Shown piece after piece: positions 31,901 to 39,400 of a DNA stretch of 40,846 nucleotides; position 1 is the first letter of the stretch, and the number at the start of each line of letters is the position of its first letter. This stretch comes from a virus. The notes under the pieces are model-generated. The model saw nothing but the letters and a program-made list of their open reading frames with translations. It did no database searches and was not told where the DNA came from. The stretch covers positions 1 to 40,846 of IMG/VR virus record IMGVR_UViG_3300034096_000061. The stretch is one strand, 5' to 3'. A program made the translations under genes and the position numbers.

Positions 31901-34859
31901 AGATTACTCTATTATTGGTAAATATTCAGATGATGATATTAATAGTGTAAGTAGATTTGCTTTAGGTGATTGGGCTTTGTCAACATCTAAAGAGTTATAT
32001 ACACAACGGGTAACAGGTATTAATCAACAAAGTAGATATGTCAAGTTGTTGACTAATTTTGTTCGTCCATCAGTTGAGAAACTGTCTCGCTCTGAGATGG
32101 TTATGTTGAATGATGCGTTAGTGTTAGGCGATAAAGAAGGTAAAGTATTTAACGATGTAGAACTTGCAGGTATGGGTGCTACTAAAAATTCTCGTATAGC
32201 CTATTACAAAGTAAGAGCATTGCGTGATGTAATGCATCAGATGCGAAATGATGTTGCATCTAAGAGTTTAACTCGTAAGGGTTATGTTAAACTATCTAGT
32301 GCAATGAAGCTAGATGATGGTGGCTTTGATATGTTTGTTAAAGAAGTAGCACCAACAATAGGTAAGACAGTGTATGTTGGTGATGAAGGTGTAGCTACCA
32401 GAGTTAGTGAGAAGTTTATTGAAGAAGCTAAATTAAAAGGTCTACGTTTCTTTGAGTCTACTGACCCTGTATTGATTGATGGTAAGAATCGTCAAACCTT
32501 TGCATTTAAAGATGGCAACTTTAACATTAACAAGATTGACCAAGCTATACCTTATCGTACTGGTGAATACAGACGTTTGTATAGTGATGAGTACTTTGTA
32601 AAAATTGTATCTGACTATGACATTGATGGTACAATGAAGACTGTTACACATACTCACCGCACTGCTGCAACAGCTAGTGATGCTAATGCCTACATTAAAT
32701 CTTTTAATGAAGCAGCTTTTTTGTTTAAGCAAGGTAAGTTAACTATTCAAGATGCAGCTAGATTGATGCAGCCTTATGGTTGGAAACCTGAAGAACTGTT
32801 AGAGATGTTTAACAGTGGTAAACTTGGTGACAATTATAAAGTTGAACTGCGTTACAACAGAACAGATGATGACTACATTGGTGAGTCTATTGGTTTGTCT
32901 AGTAACTTTAGCAGTAAACGTGGTGATAAAGTATTATCAGTACATGGTGAGAGTGCAGTCAATACAGTTAGTCCGTTGGACAGTATAGCTGCTGAGATTG
33001 GTAACACTGCGTATGTTGCTTCCATTACTGAGTGGAGAGAGTCACACATACAACGTTGGTTTAATACTTTTGTAGATGATTTGCCTGTTAATGTGCGTGA
33101 TAAATCACCTGAAGAAGCATTTAGATATATGTTGACTAACAAAGGTGCTTACATTGGTCAAAGTAAACGTTTAATATTTGCTCAGCGTGTACAAGACTAC
33201 ATTATGGCACAAATGAATATTCCTACTAAAGAAGAAAAAGACTTTGTAGGATTTATGCGTGTTGTAAGTGAATCCATTGAAGGTGCTACTAGTAACAACA
33301 AAGCAATGGCTAAAGTTGGTATGGCACTACGTGCTACTAAAGATTATCCACAATGGGCTAGAACAATTGCGTTCCACAGTTTCTTTGCTTTCAATCCTGT
33401 GCAGTTTTTTATGCAAGGTATGAATGCATTTAATGCTATAGCAATTTCGCCTATACACGGCATGTTTGCTGCTAAGTCTTCTAGCATGTATGCTATGGCA
33501 TTAATGAGTGACCAAGAGTCTATTTGGAGAACATTTGCTAACGTAAACAAAGTTAGTAACTTAGGTTTGGGAATGGATGCAGATGAGTTTGTAGAAGTAG
33601 TACGATCTATTAAACGTACTGGGTTACTAGATGGTATCAATAGTAGTAGTTTATATGGTGCTGAAACAGGTAAGTTTGGTTTGTTTAATGGTATTTCTCG
33701 TAAAGTAGGGAACGTAGCTGCTACTCCATTTAATTCTGGTGAAGCATTAAGTCGTATTGTAAGTTATGACATTGCACGTAGAGAGTTTAAAGCAGCTAAT
33801 CCCGGAGCAGCATGGTGGACAGATGATGCCTTAGTTGACATTATGAAACGTCAAGATGATTTGACACAGAACATGACTAAGGCTAACGTAGCAACATGGC
33901 AGCAAGGATGGAAGTCTATACCTGCACAGTTTGTACAGTATCAAGTTAAACTTATGATGAACGTTATTCAGAGTTTAATTGGTAATAGTCGTGTGTTTAC
34001 ACGTAAAGAAGCATTACAGTTACTAGTAATACATACGGCTGTTATGGGAACATCAGGTGCATTCTTATGGCCCTTCCGTGATTTAATTACAGAAGTAGTA
34101 CCTGAAGATGCCACTGAGATTGAACGTCTTACTGTACAGCAAGGTGTTGTATCAGGAATGATTGCAGTCATCACAGATGGTGAAGCTAAGCTTGCTTTAG
34201 GTAGTCGATTCAATACATTCCGTTACTATGAAGATTTAGTTAAAGGATTGTTAGACCCAGAGAAAAACTTTTTAGAAGTATTAGCTGGCCCTTCAGGTTT
34301 TGCTGGCTTACGTATTCTAGGTGGATTCGGTGATGCTATAGGTATTATGGTTAAAGCACCAATGACTATGAGTACGTTACAAGTTGCATTAACAGAGATA
34401 GGTAGAACTAGTTTCTCTGCAATTAACAACGTAACTAAAGCACGTATAGCTATGGCTAACTATAACCAAGTTATGAGTGGAACAGGTAGAGCAATGTATC
34501 GTGTTACAGATACAGAAGCTTGGCTCATTGGTTTTGGTATTCCTCCTGCTGCTCAAGAAGATTTGTCAATCATGTTTTCTAGTAGAAAAGCACATGCTGA
34601 CGAATTAAAATCTGCTGCTAAGGACGTAGGCAAACATGCGATGCTTGCCATTACTGCATTACGTAACAATGATTTAGAATCACACAAAGTACATGCTGCT
34701 GTAGTACAGACATACTTAAATGCTTACACAGGTGAGGATTTAAAACTCCTTATGAAAGAAGCATACAAGGTTGAAGCATTTACTCAATATGAAAAAATGG
34801 TAGTTGAACAAATGGTTAAACAGTTTCAAATTACTGACTTAACAACGCAAGGACAATAA
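28920..34859 (+). CDS. giant internal virion protein with embedded zinc-protease motif
   Basis: A 1979-aa protein, longest in the window, in the place of T7 gp15/gp16 ejection proteins. AAGGAC lies upstream of the ATG. Near residue 767 it has FAHEYAHAFEAQF, an HExxH zinc-metalloprotease motif, and downstream YSEFFAENFAKWAF, a plausible third ligand helix (E), so a gluzincin-like peptidase domain is likely. The other parts are helical with mixed charge. T7 gp16 carries the transglycosylase; here that enzyme is a separate gene (37586-38083). Palindromes at 30523 and 34020, plus near-copies at 30653 and 33287, lie inside. Role: DNA ejection; target of the protease unknown. Confidence 0.78.
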   Translation: MNLYSEDKTTEEKPPLYTAEDTVPQQIEGMEDYSILKGVSVLATGDNNVPDKVNYDQLVDESWRKTVAENNEIDRITAINAATSGEVSVVQEALDTLKARNALYGAQSAKNVEIVRAKMRELTETAIETTAIKNPAVLFNNTKEEIKNSVDTLTTQVAAQAALEKELKNGASIWNIVKGIGYELTPFAAEQGPAIDRVAIKYGVPEDAISRTTGRNKTITYLQAVFQSLPEDQKTAWLTGLHRDLQDGLLISNWQAAGVVQEVATGGEKTWDGWSDWLDRIGVVGSILGLVGAGYKSIGLLKNADKVMNVERTMAAGGAKANIVTAEATKILTSVANKQRLQAAGVVAGELTGINAALDLTKLVSMSATKVLPDSITTAAHDLQKVIREPVQKLIDELQNTISAKGVRAEEAAIQLAELKSIYSTANNPRIHSVDPFTLSADGTLITGKVYLKPENATSYLTKEAAETALKVFDPDGKMGMKVIPDTTNTGFIVEQSVKVDLAKRKQELEAELLTAAEEANKTLKEVTKGPVTPVTSKVDRDVPPKSLVSSKPRYKTDELIFEDDIDKAVYQIGSKTATSKSDKEIKAWLVKATGWDDKQISEHAAKIREYIKVNGDLARGENDEILVASQVPRTSARGGDAGGVESSSSVVGAVVSNLAKDSTIKVMDNISIQDGAQTGFIAQFHAALGKALGMENRKIIVLQMKTMIANPMYKDLVALLNTKYTKAEAVHFSYKNNTSVIVMRNSVGTVGKSTYTLKSYMETFAHEYAHAFEAQFSITHSPIMISNFNKWLRSKGMKWEDGEGFKRHVSQQLPLEALLEYRGITTAESLSQFIDDYFAGNKAAYLEVEKDMHKWLSSYSEFFAENFAKWAFSDEVPTTILGEAFAKLVNGFKIIAAYINDLLVKAGAVPVIGSVDVNTAKMLNQHVKNINKQSIDASASIGDKASAAILSTRTLDTIQRDLQAVNDEINAINAAETGLKTGWLLQQPVNRKLDYSIIGKYSDDDINSVSRFALGDWALSTSKELYTQRVTGINQQSRYVKLLTNFVRPSVEKLSRSEMVMLNDALVLGDKEGKVFNDVELAGMGATKNSRIAYYKVRALRDVMHQMRNDVASKSLTRKGYVKLSSAMKLDDGGFDMFVKEVAPTIGKTVYVGDEGVATRVSEKFIEEAKLKGLRFFESTDPVLIDGKNRQTFAFKDGNFNINKIDQAIPYRTGEYRRLYSDEYFVKIVSDYDIDGTMKTVTHTHRTAATASDANAYIKSFNEAAFLFKQGKLTIQDAARLMQPYGWKPEELLEMFNSGKLGDNYKVELRYNRTDDDYIGESIGLSSNFSSKRGDKVLSVHGESAVNTVSPLDSIAAEIGNTAYVASITEWRESHIQRWFNTFVDDLPVNVRDKSPEEAFRYMLTNKGAYIGQSKRLIFAQRVQDYIMAQMNIPTKEEKDFVGFMRVVSESIEGATSNNKAMAKVGMALRATKDYPQWARTIAFHSFFAFNPVQFFMQGMNAFNAIAISPIHGMFAAKSSSMYAMALMSDQESIWRTFANVNKVSNLGLGMDADEFVEVVRSIKRTGLLDGINSSSLYGAETGKFGLFNGISRKVGNVAATPFNSGEALSRIVSYDIARREFKAANPGAAWWTDDALVDIMKRQDDLTQNMTKANVATWQQGWKSIPAQFVQYQVKLMMNVIQSLIGNSRVFTRKEALQLLVIHTAVMGTSGAFLWPFRDLITEVVPEDATEIERLTVQQGVVSGMIAVITDGEAKLALGSRFNTFRYYEDLVKGLLDPEKNFLEVLAGPSGFAGLRILGGFGDAIGIMVKAPMTMSTLQVALTEIGRTSFSAINNVTKARIAMANYNQVMSGTGRAMYRVTDTEAWLIGFGIPPAAQEDLSIMFSSRKAHADELKSAAKDVGKHAMLAITALRNNDLESHKVHAAVVQTYLNAYTGEDLKLLMKEAYKVEAFTQYEKMVVEQMVKQFQITDLTTQGQ

Positions 34860-34860
34860 C

Positions 34861-37584
34861 ATGGCATTATACGCAAAAGACATAACACAAAGCATTGAAC
34901 CAGCACAAGCTGATGTAGGTACATTAGGTAAAGGTATACAGGCTAGAGCAGAAGGTGCTAGACTATCTGCTAATGCCACTGGAGCAATGTTAAAAGCAGC
35001 GGGATTCTTAGCTGAACAATATGTTGCTTATGATGTAAGTAAAACACAAGTTGAAGCAGAAGAACTTACATCTGAGTTTTATAAAAAAGGTGTGGCAGAA
35101 GAAACTTTACCTATTATTGAAGCGCAACGTGATAAACTTGCTGCAACAAGTACTAGTTATTCACTTCAAGCTGATGCAGCAACCCGTAAACAAGCTTCTA
35201 TTGGTCAGTATGACATTGAAATTAAAAAATTAAAAGATGCTGTTGCAGGTGGAATGTCTAACGAAGAATATGTTACACGTGTAAGTGCATTGACACGTAA
35301 AGCAATTGCTAAATATCCCGGTCTTGCAGAGAGTATTCGTGAAAAGGTAGCTACTATTACTGGCTTACCTTACGCTGATAGGTACAAAGAAATGGAGTAT
35401 GCTAAAGCTCGTTTTGCTAAACAAGCACAAAAAGATTCTGAATATGACCCTATGAAGGTTGTACTCAAAGACATTGAGGCTGCTTCTGCTCCCGGAACAT
35501 TCGGTAGCCAGAAAGAATTGTTTGATTTGTTTTGGAATAATCGACCAGAGTATGACAGACGTATTATGGCATTCAATCAAAACAAAGCATTGAAGACAGG
35601 TGTAGATGCTGTCACTACTCAGATCAGAGGTTTACAAGAACAAAGTGATTTGGAAGCGTCTAAGTTAAGTGGTAGTTTTGTAGCTATGTTCCAAGGTAGT
35701 TTGGGAGCTACAGTAACTTCGTCTGCAATATCTACTCAAGAAAATATTTACAACCCTGTGTTGGCATTAATGGCTAAGGGTGAAAATATTAATGTTAATC
35801 CTGCTGCATTTGATACACAAATTAAAATGCACAATGCACAGATGAAGACTAACATTGAAAATGCACGTGTTACAGTTATTAATGAAATGGACAAATATTT
35901 TGCTAATAATCCTAACATTACTAAAGGCAAACGTGATGAGATGAAAGACTATGTTAACAGTGCTGCTGATTTACAACTTAGAATGTATGCTGATGACAAA
36001 GGTGTTGGTTTAGCTGCTATGTCCACCATCATGTCTAACTATCGTGATAAAAGCATTAAAGAACAACGTGACTTGGTTAATTTAGCTATTCAACAACAAG
36101 CTGCTATGCAGAATAACAGTTTGGTTATGGCATATTGGGCAGGTGGAGATCAACGTAAGAATCTTGAACTGACTAACAAAGAGTTTTACAACTTTATGGT
36201 CAAGCAAGAAAAAATATTGTTGGACAACACTAATGGCATTACTAGTAATTCAGCAGGGCAGGATGCACTGCGTGAAACAGCCGCTGTTGTTAAAGCAGCA
36301 GGTGAGAATCCTGCGGCAATACCTGTATCTGCTGATGTTCCCCCTGAAAATCAAAAAGTTGCCCACGCAGTTATACACTCTAGTGCTCAAACATCCTTGG
36401 ATAAAGCAACTCAAGGTAAAGTATTAGATGCTATCGAACTTAATGTAATTAGTTCTGCTCAAGCTACTAACGTAGAGACAGGTGCTAATTCTCAGTTGTT
36501 GGCGAATGATTACAAAAAAATTGGTGATAAAATTAGATTGTTGCCAGCAGAAAGTCAAGCAATTATTAAAGAAAATGTTAGTAAGGCTGCACGTGGTAAT
36601 GTAATGTCAATGCTTTCTATGAAAGAAATGCTAGAGGCAAAGCATGGTGTTACATTGACACTAGGTGTAACTCCTAGTGGTCAAATTGTAGCTATGCCTA
36701 CACCACTCAGCAAAGAAGAACAAGCACAACAAAAAGCACTTGGTATGGCTAAGATACCATTGACTGATGCAAGACGTAAAGAACCTGTTGCAATTGATGA
36801 GTTTAACAAACAAAGTAAAGCTAAGTTGTCTAACTTAGTATTTGGTAGAGTAATGCTTACACAAGAAGACCCTGTAGCTGTAGCTAATGACTTTGCAACT
36901 ATGATTAATAATAGACAACCTTATGGTGGTTTCTATAGTAATGCACCTGTAGCACTCCCTGCTGTAGCTGCCCCCGTAGAATCTCCGTCTGTTGTTCCAG
37001 CATCAGAGTTAGGTAGTCAGCAATTTCCAATGACACCTGCACCCGCAGCATCTGCTCCTGCGGTAACAGCACCAGTTACTAGTAACATACCTGCATCAAC
37101 TTCTCAACGTGAAGCATCAGGAAAATTAATTGATGAGACTAAACGACCCGATGGTACAAACAAAGGTACAGGCTATTTAGGTGTATTAAAAGCATCTGAC
37201 GGTAGTGATGTTACTGAGTTTTCTATGTCATCATCTGATGTTAAAGTTAAAGGTAAAGAAATTGATTTCCCAACTATAGTACCTACATTAACTAAAGCTG
37301 AAATTAATTTAATGTTGACTGATATTATTCCAAATAATAAACGCATACCAGATGCGATATATAAGAAGGCAGTAGATCATGCTAAGAAGCGTATTAAAGA
37401 AGGTAAGAGTGTGTTTGCAGAGACAGGGGATTATAAACCAGCAGATATTATTGCGCCAAAGAAAAACCCTTTGTCTGGTAAAAGACCTGACTTACAGCCT
37501 GATGCTGCCCCTGCTATTAGTAACAGTGTTAAGCCTATTAGTGCTGATGAAGTCTTCAAACAACTTAATAAACCCCTCAAATAA
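34861..37584 (+). CDS. large internal virion protein
   Basis: A 907-aa, helical, Ala/Gln/Lys-rich protein starting MALYAKDITQSIEPAQADVG, one base after the previous stop. The central portion is coiled-coil-like; a Pro/Ala-rich linker (near residue 700-750, PVALPAVAAPVESPSVVPAS) leads to a C-terminal domain with GYLGVLKASDGSDVTEFSM ... EIDFPTIVPTLTKAEI, a module I recognise from other phage internal and tail-associated proteins. Likely an ejection protein (gp15-like). Palindromes at 36239 and 37076 are inside. Confidence 0.72.
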   Translation: MALYAKDITQSIEPAQADVGTLGKGIQARAEGARLSANATGAMLKAAGFLAEQYVAYDVSKTQVEAEELTSEFYKKGVAEETLPIIEAQRDKLAATSTSYSLQADAATRKQASIGQYDIEIKKLKDAVAGGMSNEEYVTRVSALTRKAIAKYPGLAESIREKVATITGLPYADRYKEMEYAKARFAKQAQKDSEYDPMKVVLKDIEAASAPGTFGSQKELFDLFWNNRPEYDRRIMAFNQNKALKTGVDAVTTQIRGLQEQSDLEASKLSGSFVAMFQGSLGATVTSSAISTQENIYNPVLALMAKGENINVNPAAFDTQIKMHNAQMKTNIENARVTVINEMDKYFANNPNITKGKRDEMKDYVNSAADLQLRMYADDKGVGLAAMSTIMSNYRDKSIKEQRDLVNLAIQQQAAMQNNSLVMAYWAGGDQRKNLELTNKEFYNFMVKQEKILLDNTNGITSNSAGQDALRETAAVVKAAGENPAAIPVSADVPPENQKVAHAVIHSSAQTSLDKATQGKVLDAIELNVISSAQATNVETGANSQLLANDYKKIGDKIRLLPAESQAIIKENVSKAARGNVMSMLSMKEMLEAKHGVTLTLGVTPSGQIVAMPTPLSKEEQAQQKALGMAKIPLTDARRKEPVAIDEFNKQSKAKLSNLVFGRVMLTQEDPVAVANDFATMINNRQPYGGFYSNAPVALPAVAAPVESPSVVPASELGSQQFPMTPAPAASAPAVTAPVTSNIPASTSQREASGKLIDETKRPDGTNKGTGYLGVLKASDGSDVTEFSMSSSDVKVKGKEIDFPTIVPTLTKAEINLMLTDIIPNNKRIPDAIYKKAVDHAKKRIKEGKSVFAETGDYKPADIIAPKKNPLSGKRPDLQPDAAPAISNSVKPISADEVFKQLNKPLK

Positions 37585-37585
37585 T

Positions 37586-38083
37586 ATGGATGCGATAACT
37601 AAATTACAAGCTATGACACCTGAGCAACGTTCTAAGTTACAATGGGACGACCCAATGCTAGATGCATTAGCTGACAAGTTAGAGAAAGCTGATGGGCTAC
37701 CCCAGTATTCTTTGAGAGCATTAAAATATGCTGAAAATACATCTTATAAAGATGGTAAAATTGAGTTTAGTAAGAATGATAGTACAAAGGTTAGTCCTGC
37801 GGGAGCTAAAGGACTAATGCAGTTTATGGACAATACACAGAAGTTACAAGGGGGAATGTTTAAGCATAACCACTTAGACCCTGTTGAGTCACTGGCTGCT
37901 GCTTCTAGATATTTAAAATATACTTTAAATAATCAATATAAAGGAAATGTAATTGCTGCATTTGCAGATTATAATGGTGGGCCTCCTGCTGCTAATAATG
38001 TTCTTGCAGGTAAGAAACCACCTAAAAAAGAAACTATTAATTACTTAGAAAAAATAAAAGAGTTTTATAAAGTAAACAAATAA
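37586..38083 (+). CDS. soluble lytic transglycosylase
   Basis: A 165-aa Slt/MltC-like domain: KYAENTSYKDG (E50 is the likely catalytic acid), SPAGAKGLMQFM (70-81) and FADYNGGPPAANNVLAG (127-140). The ATG at 37586 is just after the stop of the upstream gene. It should open the peptidoglycan for the ejected DNA, replacing the transglycosylase domain which T7 has fused to gp16. The last gene of the rightward operon. Confidence 0.85.
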   Translation: MDAITKLQAMTPEQRSKLQWDDPMLDALADKLEKADGLPQYSLRALKYAENTSYKDGKIEFSKNDSTKVSPAGAKGLMQFMDNTQKLQGGMFKHNHLDPVESLAAASRYLKYTLNNQYKGNVIAAFADYNGGPPAANNVLAGKKPPKKETINYLEKIKEFYKVNK

Positions 38084-38109
38084 AAAAGGGGCATTTGAAG
38101 CCCCTTTTT
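38083..38109. terminator. bidirectional Rho-independent terminator
   Basis: AAAAAGGGGC (38083-38092), loop ATTTGAA, GCCCCTTTTT (38100-38109): a perfect 10-bp stem with T-tracts on both strands. It lies between the ends of the rightward late operon and the leftward metabolism/sigma operon, separating two converging transcripts. Confidence 0.9.
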
Positions 38110-38119
38110 GTTACTAGTA

Positions 38120-38329
38120 TTACGCTACCTTAGCCACATCAAATCCCAAGAGGCGCATCATCGTCATAGTCAGATGCTCCCCGCCACGTAGTTCTGCTTG
38201 ATTCCGCAGGTGCTTTCGCAGGGCTGATCTCGCTTGGTCGTAGCTTTTGAACGATGTTTTCAATGACTTTGGCAGACTGCCCTTCACTCGCTTGATTTTG
38301 TACACGTTGTTTCCTTTCTTCTTTTGCAA
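38120..38329 (-). CDS. small basic protein overprinted on the DUF3310 gene
   Basis: A 69-aa frame MQKKKGNNVYKIKRVKGSLPK ... SFKSYDQARSALRKHLRNQ ... LGFDVAKVA. It overlaps the 3' part of the DUF3310 gene in another frame for 191 bases. The sequence looks like a real small domain (Y.I.R ... F.SYD.ARSALRK..R ... V.KV), a pattern of short phage proteins, with basic residues in regular positions. It is the last gene before the terminator. Confidence 0.55.
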   Translation of the reverse strand: MQKKKGNNVYKIKRVKGSLPKSLKTSFKSYDQARSALRKHLRNQAELRGGEHLTMTMMRLLGFDVAKVA

Positions 38330-38531
38330 TTAAATACTCGATGTTGTGTTTAGCTTTCATCAAGTCACCTATAGAGTCACCCTTATACTTATGGCGTAGC
38401 AAGTATTTCAATGCACTTGCTTCCCAACCATTCATATCATAGGCTTCCCATATCTCCCACGGCTGAATCTTATGACCCTTGTAATGACTACCGCCATACT
38501 GTTTACTCATTACTTGTTCATAACTATCCAT
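38139..38531 (-). CDS. DUF3310-family protein
   Basis: A 130-aa protein starting MDSYEQVMSKQYGGSHYKG. HYKGHKIQPWEIWEAYDMN, ALKYLLRHKYKG and LMKAKHNIEYLI are hallmarks of the DUF3310 (SaV-like, phage 'nucleotide kinase'-annotated) family. Typical length is about 70-100 aa, so the C-terminal tail here (KVIENIVQKLRP ... SDYDDDAPLGI) is an extra, and it overlaps another frame. The start overlaps the upstream TGA (TGATG). Confidence 0.82.
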   Translation of the reverse strand: MDSYEQVMSKQYGGSHYKGHKIQPWEIWEAYDMNGWEASALKYLLRHKYKGDSIGDLMKAKHNIEYLIAKEERKQRVQNQASEGQSAKVIENIVQKLRPSEISPAKAPAESSRTTWRGASDYDDDAPLGI

Positions 38532-38710
38532 CACTCAGCTTTCTTAAACAATGCTGGTATCTTATTATCTTCTTTAGCTTGTTCTAATGCATCACTGAGA
38601 AGTTTAATAAAGCCAGTTTGTACAATAAGTTGCATCATCTCAGGGCTTATGTCGTCCAACTGAACATCAGCACTACCATCCTCATTTTCTTTGATTAGTT
38701 TGATAATCAT
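38531..38710 (-). CDS. 59-aa acidic hypothetical protein
   Basis: Encodes MIIKLIKENEDGSADVQLDD ... LFKKAE, from ATG 38710 to TGA 38531. GGAAAATAAAG precedes it. It is packed between neighbours with a 2-base gap upstream and a TGATG overlap downstream. It is predicted helical and acidic; not recognised. Confidence 0.7.
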   Translation of the reverse strand: MIIKLIKENEDGSADVQLDDISPEMMQLIVQTGFIKLLSDALEQAKEDNKIPALFKKAE

Positions 38711-38712
38711 CT

Positions 38713-38898
38713 TTATTTTCCTTCCGCAATTCTAAAATCATTTCTATTACCTACAAAGGTATTGCACACTTGATGCACTTTACCATCTTTGGTTTTAAAA
38801 GTCAATACAACTTCTAATGATTTGTCTACTTCATACAACCGAACACCTAAGTGGTGTCGTAGTGTATGTAACATTTGGTAGCTTTCACTGTTGTTCAT
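38713..38898 (-). CDS. 61-aa hypothetical protein
   Basis: MNNSESYQMLHTLRHHLGVR ... DFRIAEGK with a 14-base overlap with the sigma-like gene. Small alpha/beta domain with VRLYEVDKSLEVVLTFKTKDGKVHQV. Function unknown; co-expressed with the sigma factor. Confidence 0.7.
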   Translation of the reverse strand: MNNSESYQMLHTLRHHLGVRLYEVDKSLEVVLTFKTKDGKVHQVCNTFVGNRNDFRIAEGK

Positions 38899-39400
38899 TC
38901 ATTTTCCTCCTGATTGTTCTCTTAGCCTTCCATACAAGCTTCTTTGCATACTTAGGCGAACAACTTAATATAGCAGATATTTCTACGTAAGACAACCCAT
39001 CGTATTCTTTTAACAACAATGCTCTACGTTGCTTGTTAGGCAATGTGTCACAGATAACAGTTACACCCTCTATTTTCTGCTTAACTGCTAACAAGGATTC
39101 AGGGGTGACTACATCTACCATCTCAACGTCTGTTTTAAGGCTGTTAAACGGCTGTCTGAGGCACTTTCTATTAGCGATGGTACAGAGCCATGTGTATAGC
39201 TGACTATCGCCTTTAAACGCCCCTAATCCCTTGTATGCATCCAGCAATACATCCTGAGTTATTTCTTCTGCTTGTGCGTCATCATCCACCCTCCTACGTA
39301 TGAATCTGTATATTCGTTGTCTATACATTGACACTAGGGTGGTGTAAGCCTTCTCACTGCCCCCTAATGCCTCTGCGATAAGCTCTTTATCAGATTTCAC
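38885..39400 (-). CDS. ECF-type sigma factor (sigma-70 family, regions 2 and 4)
   Basis: A 171-aa protein with the two-domain ECF layout. Region 2 (~residues 17-82): AYTTLVSMYRQRIYRFIRRRVDDDAQAEEITQDVLLDAYKGLGAFKGDSQLYTWLCTIANRKC, matching the typical ECF pattern AEELTQDVFL.a......F.g.s...TWL..IArn. Region 4 (118-165): LPNKQRRALLLKEYDGLSYVEISAILSCSPKYAKKLVWKAKRTIRRK, with a helix-turn-helix. No region 1 or 3. It overlaps the RNR stop by 11 bases. It should bind host RNA polymerase and direct it to phage promoters. No anti-sigma gene is seen. Confidence 0.88.
   Translation of the reverse strand: MKSDKELIAEALGGSEKAYTTLVSMYRQRIYRFIRRRVDDDAQAEEITQDVLLDAYKGLGAFKGDSQLYTWLCTIANRKCLRQPFNSLKTDVEMVDVVTPESLLAVKQKIEGVTVICDTLPNKQRRALLLKEYDGLSYVEISAILSCSPKYAKKLVWKAKRTIRRKMNEQQ

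Noticed and set aside
33344-33352. A second perfect DnaA box sequence TTATCCACA
   Set aside because: It is in the coding sequence of the giant virion protein (DYPQWA codons) with no AT-rich neighbour; a single 9-mer is expected by chance at this rate.
37379-37585. An upstream in-frame extension of the transglycosylase gene (MLRSVLKKVRV...)
   Set aside because: It lies wholly inside the 907-aa gene in another frame, has no ribosome-binding site, and the ATG at 37586 sits right after that gene's stop.
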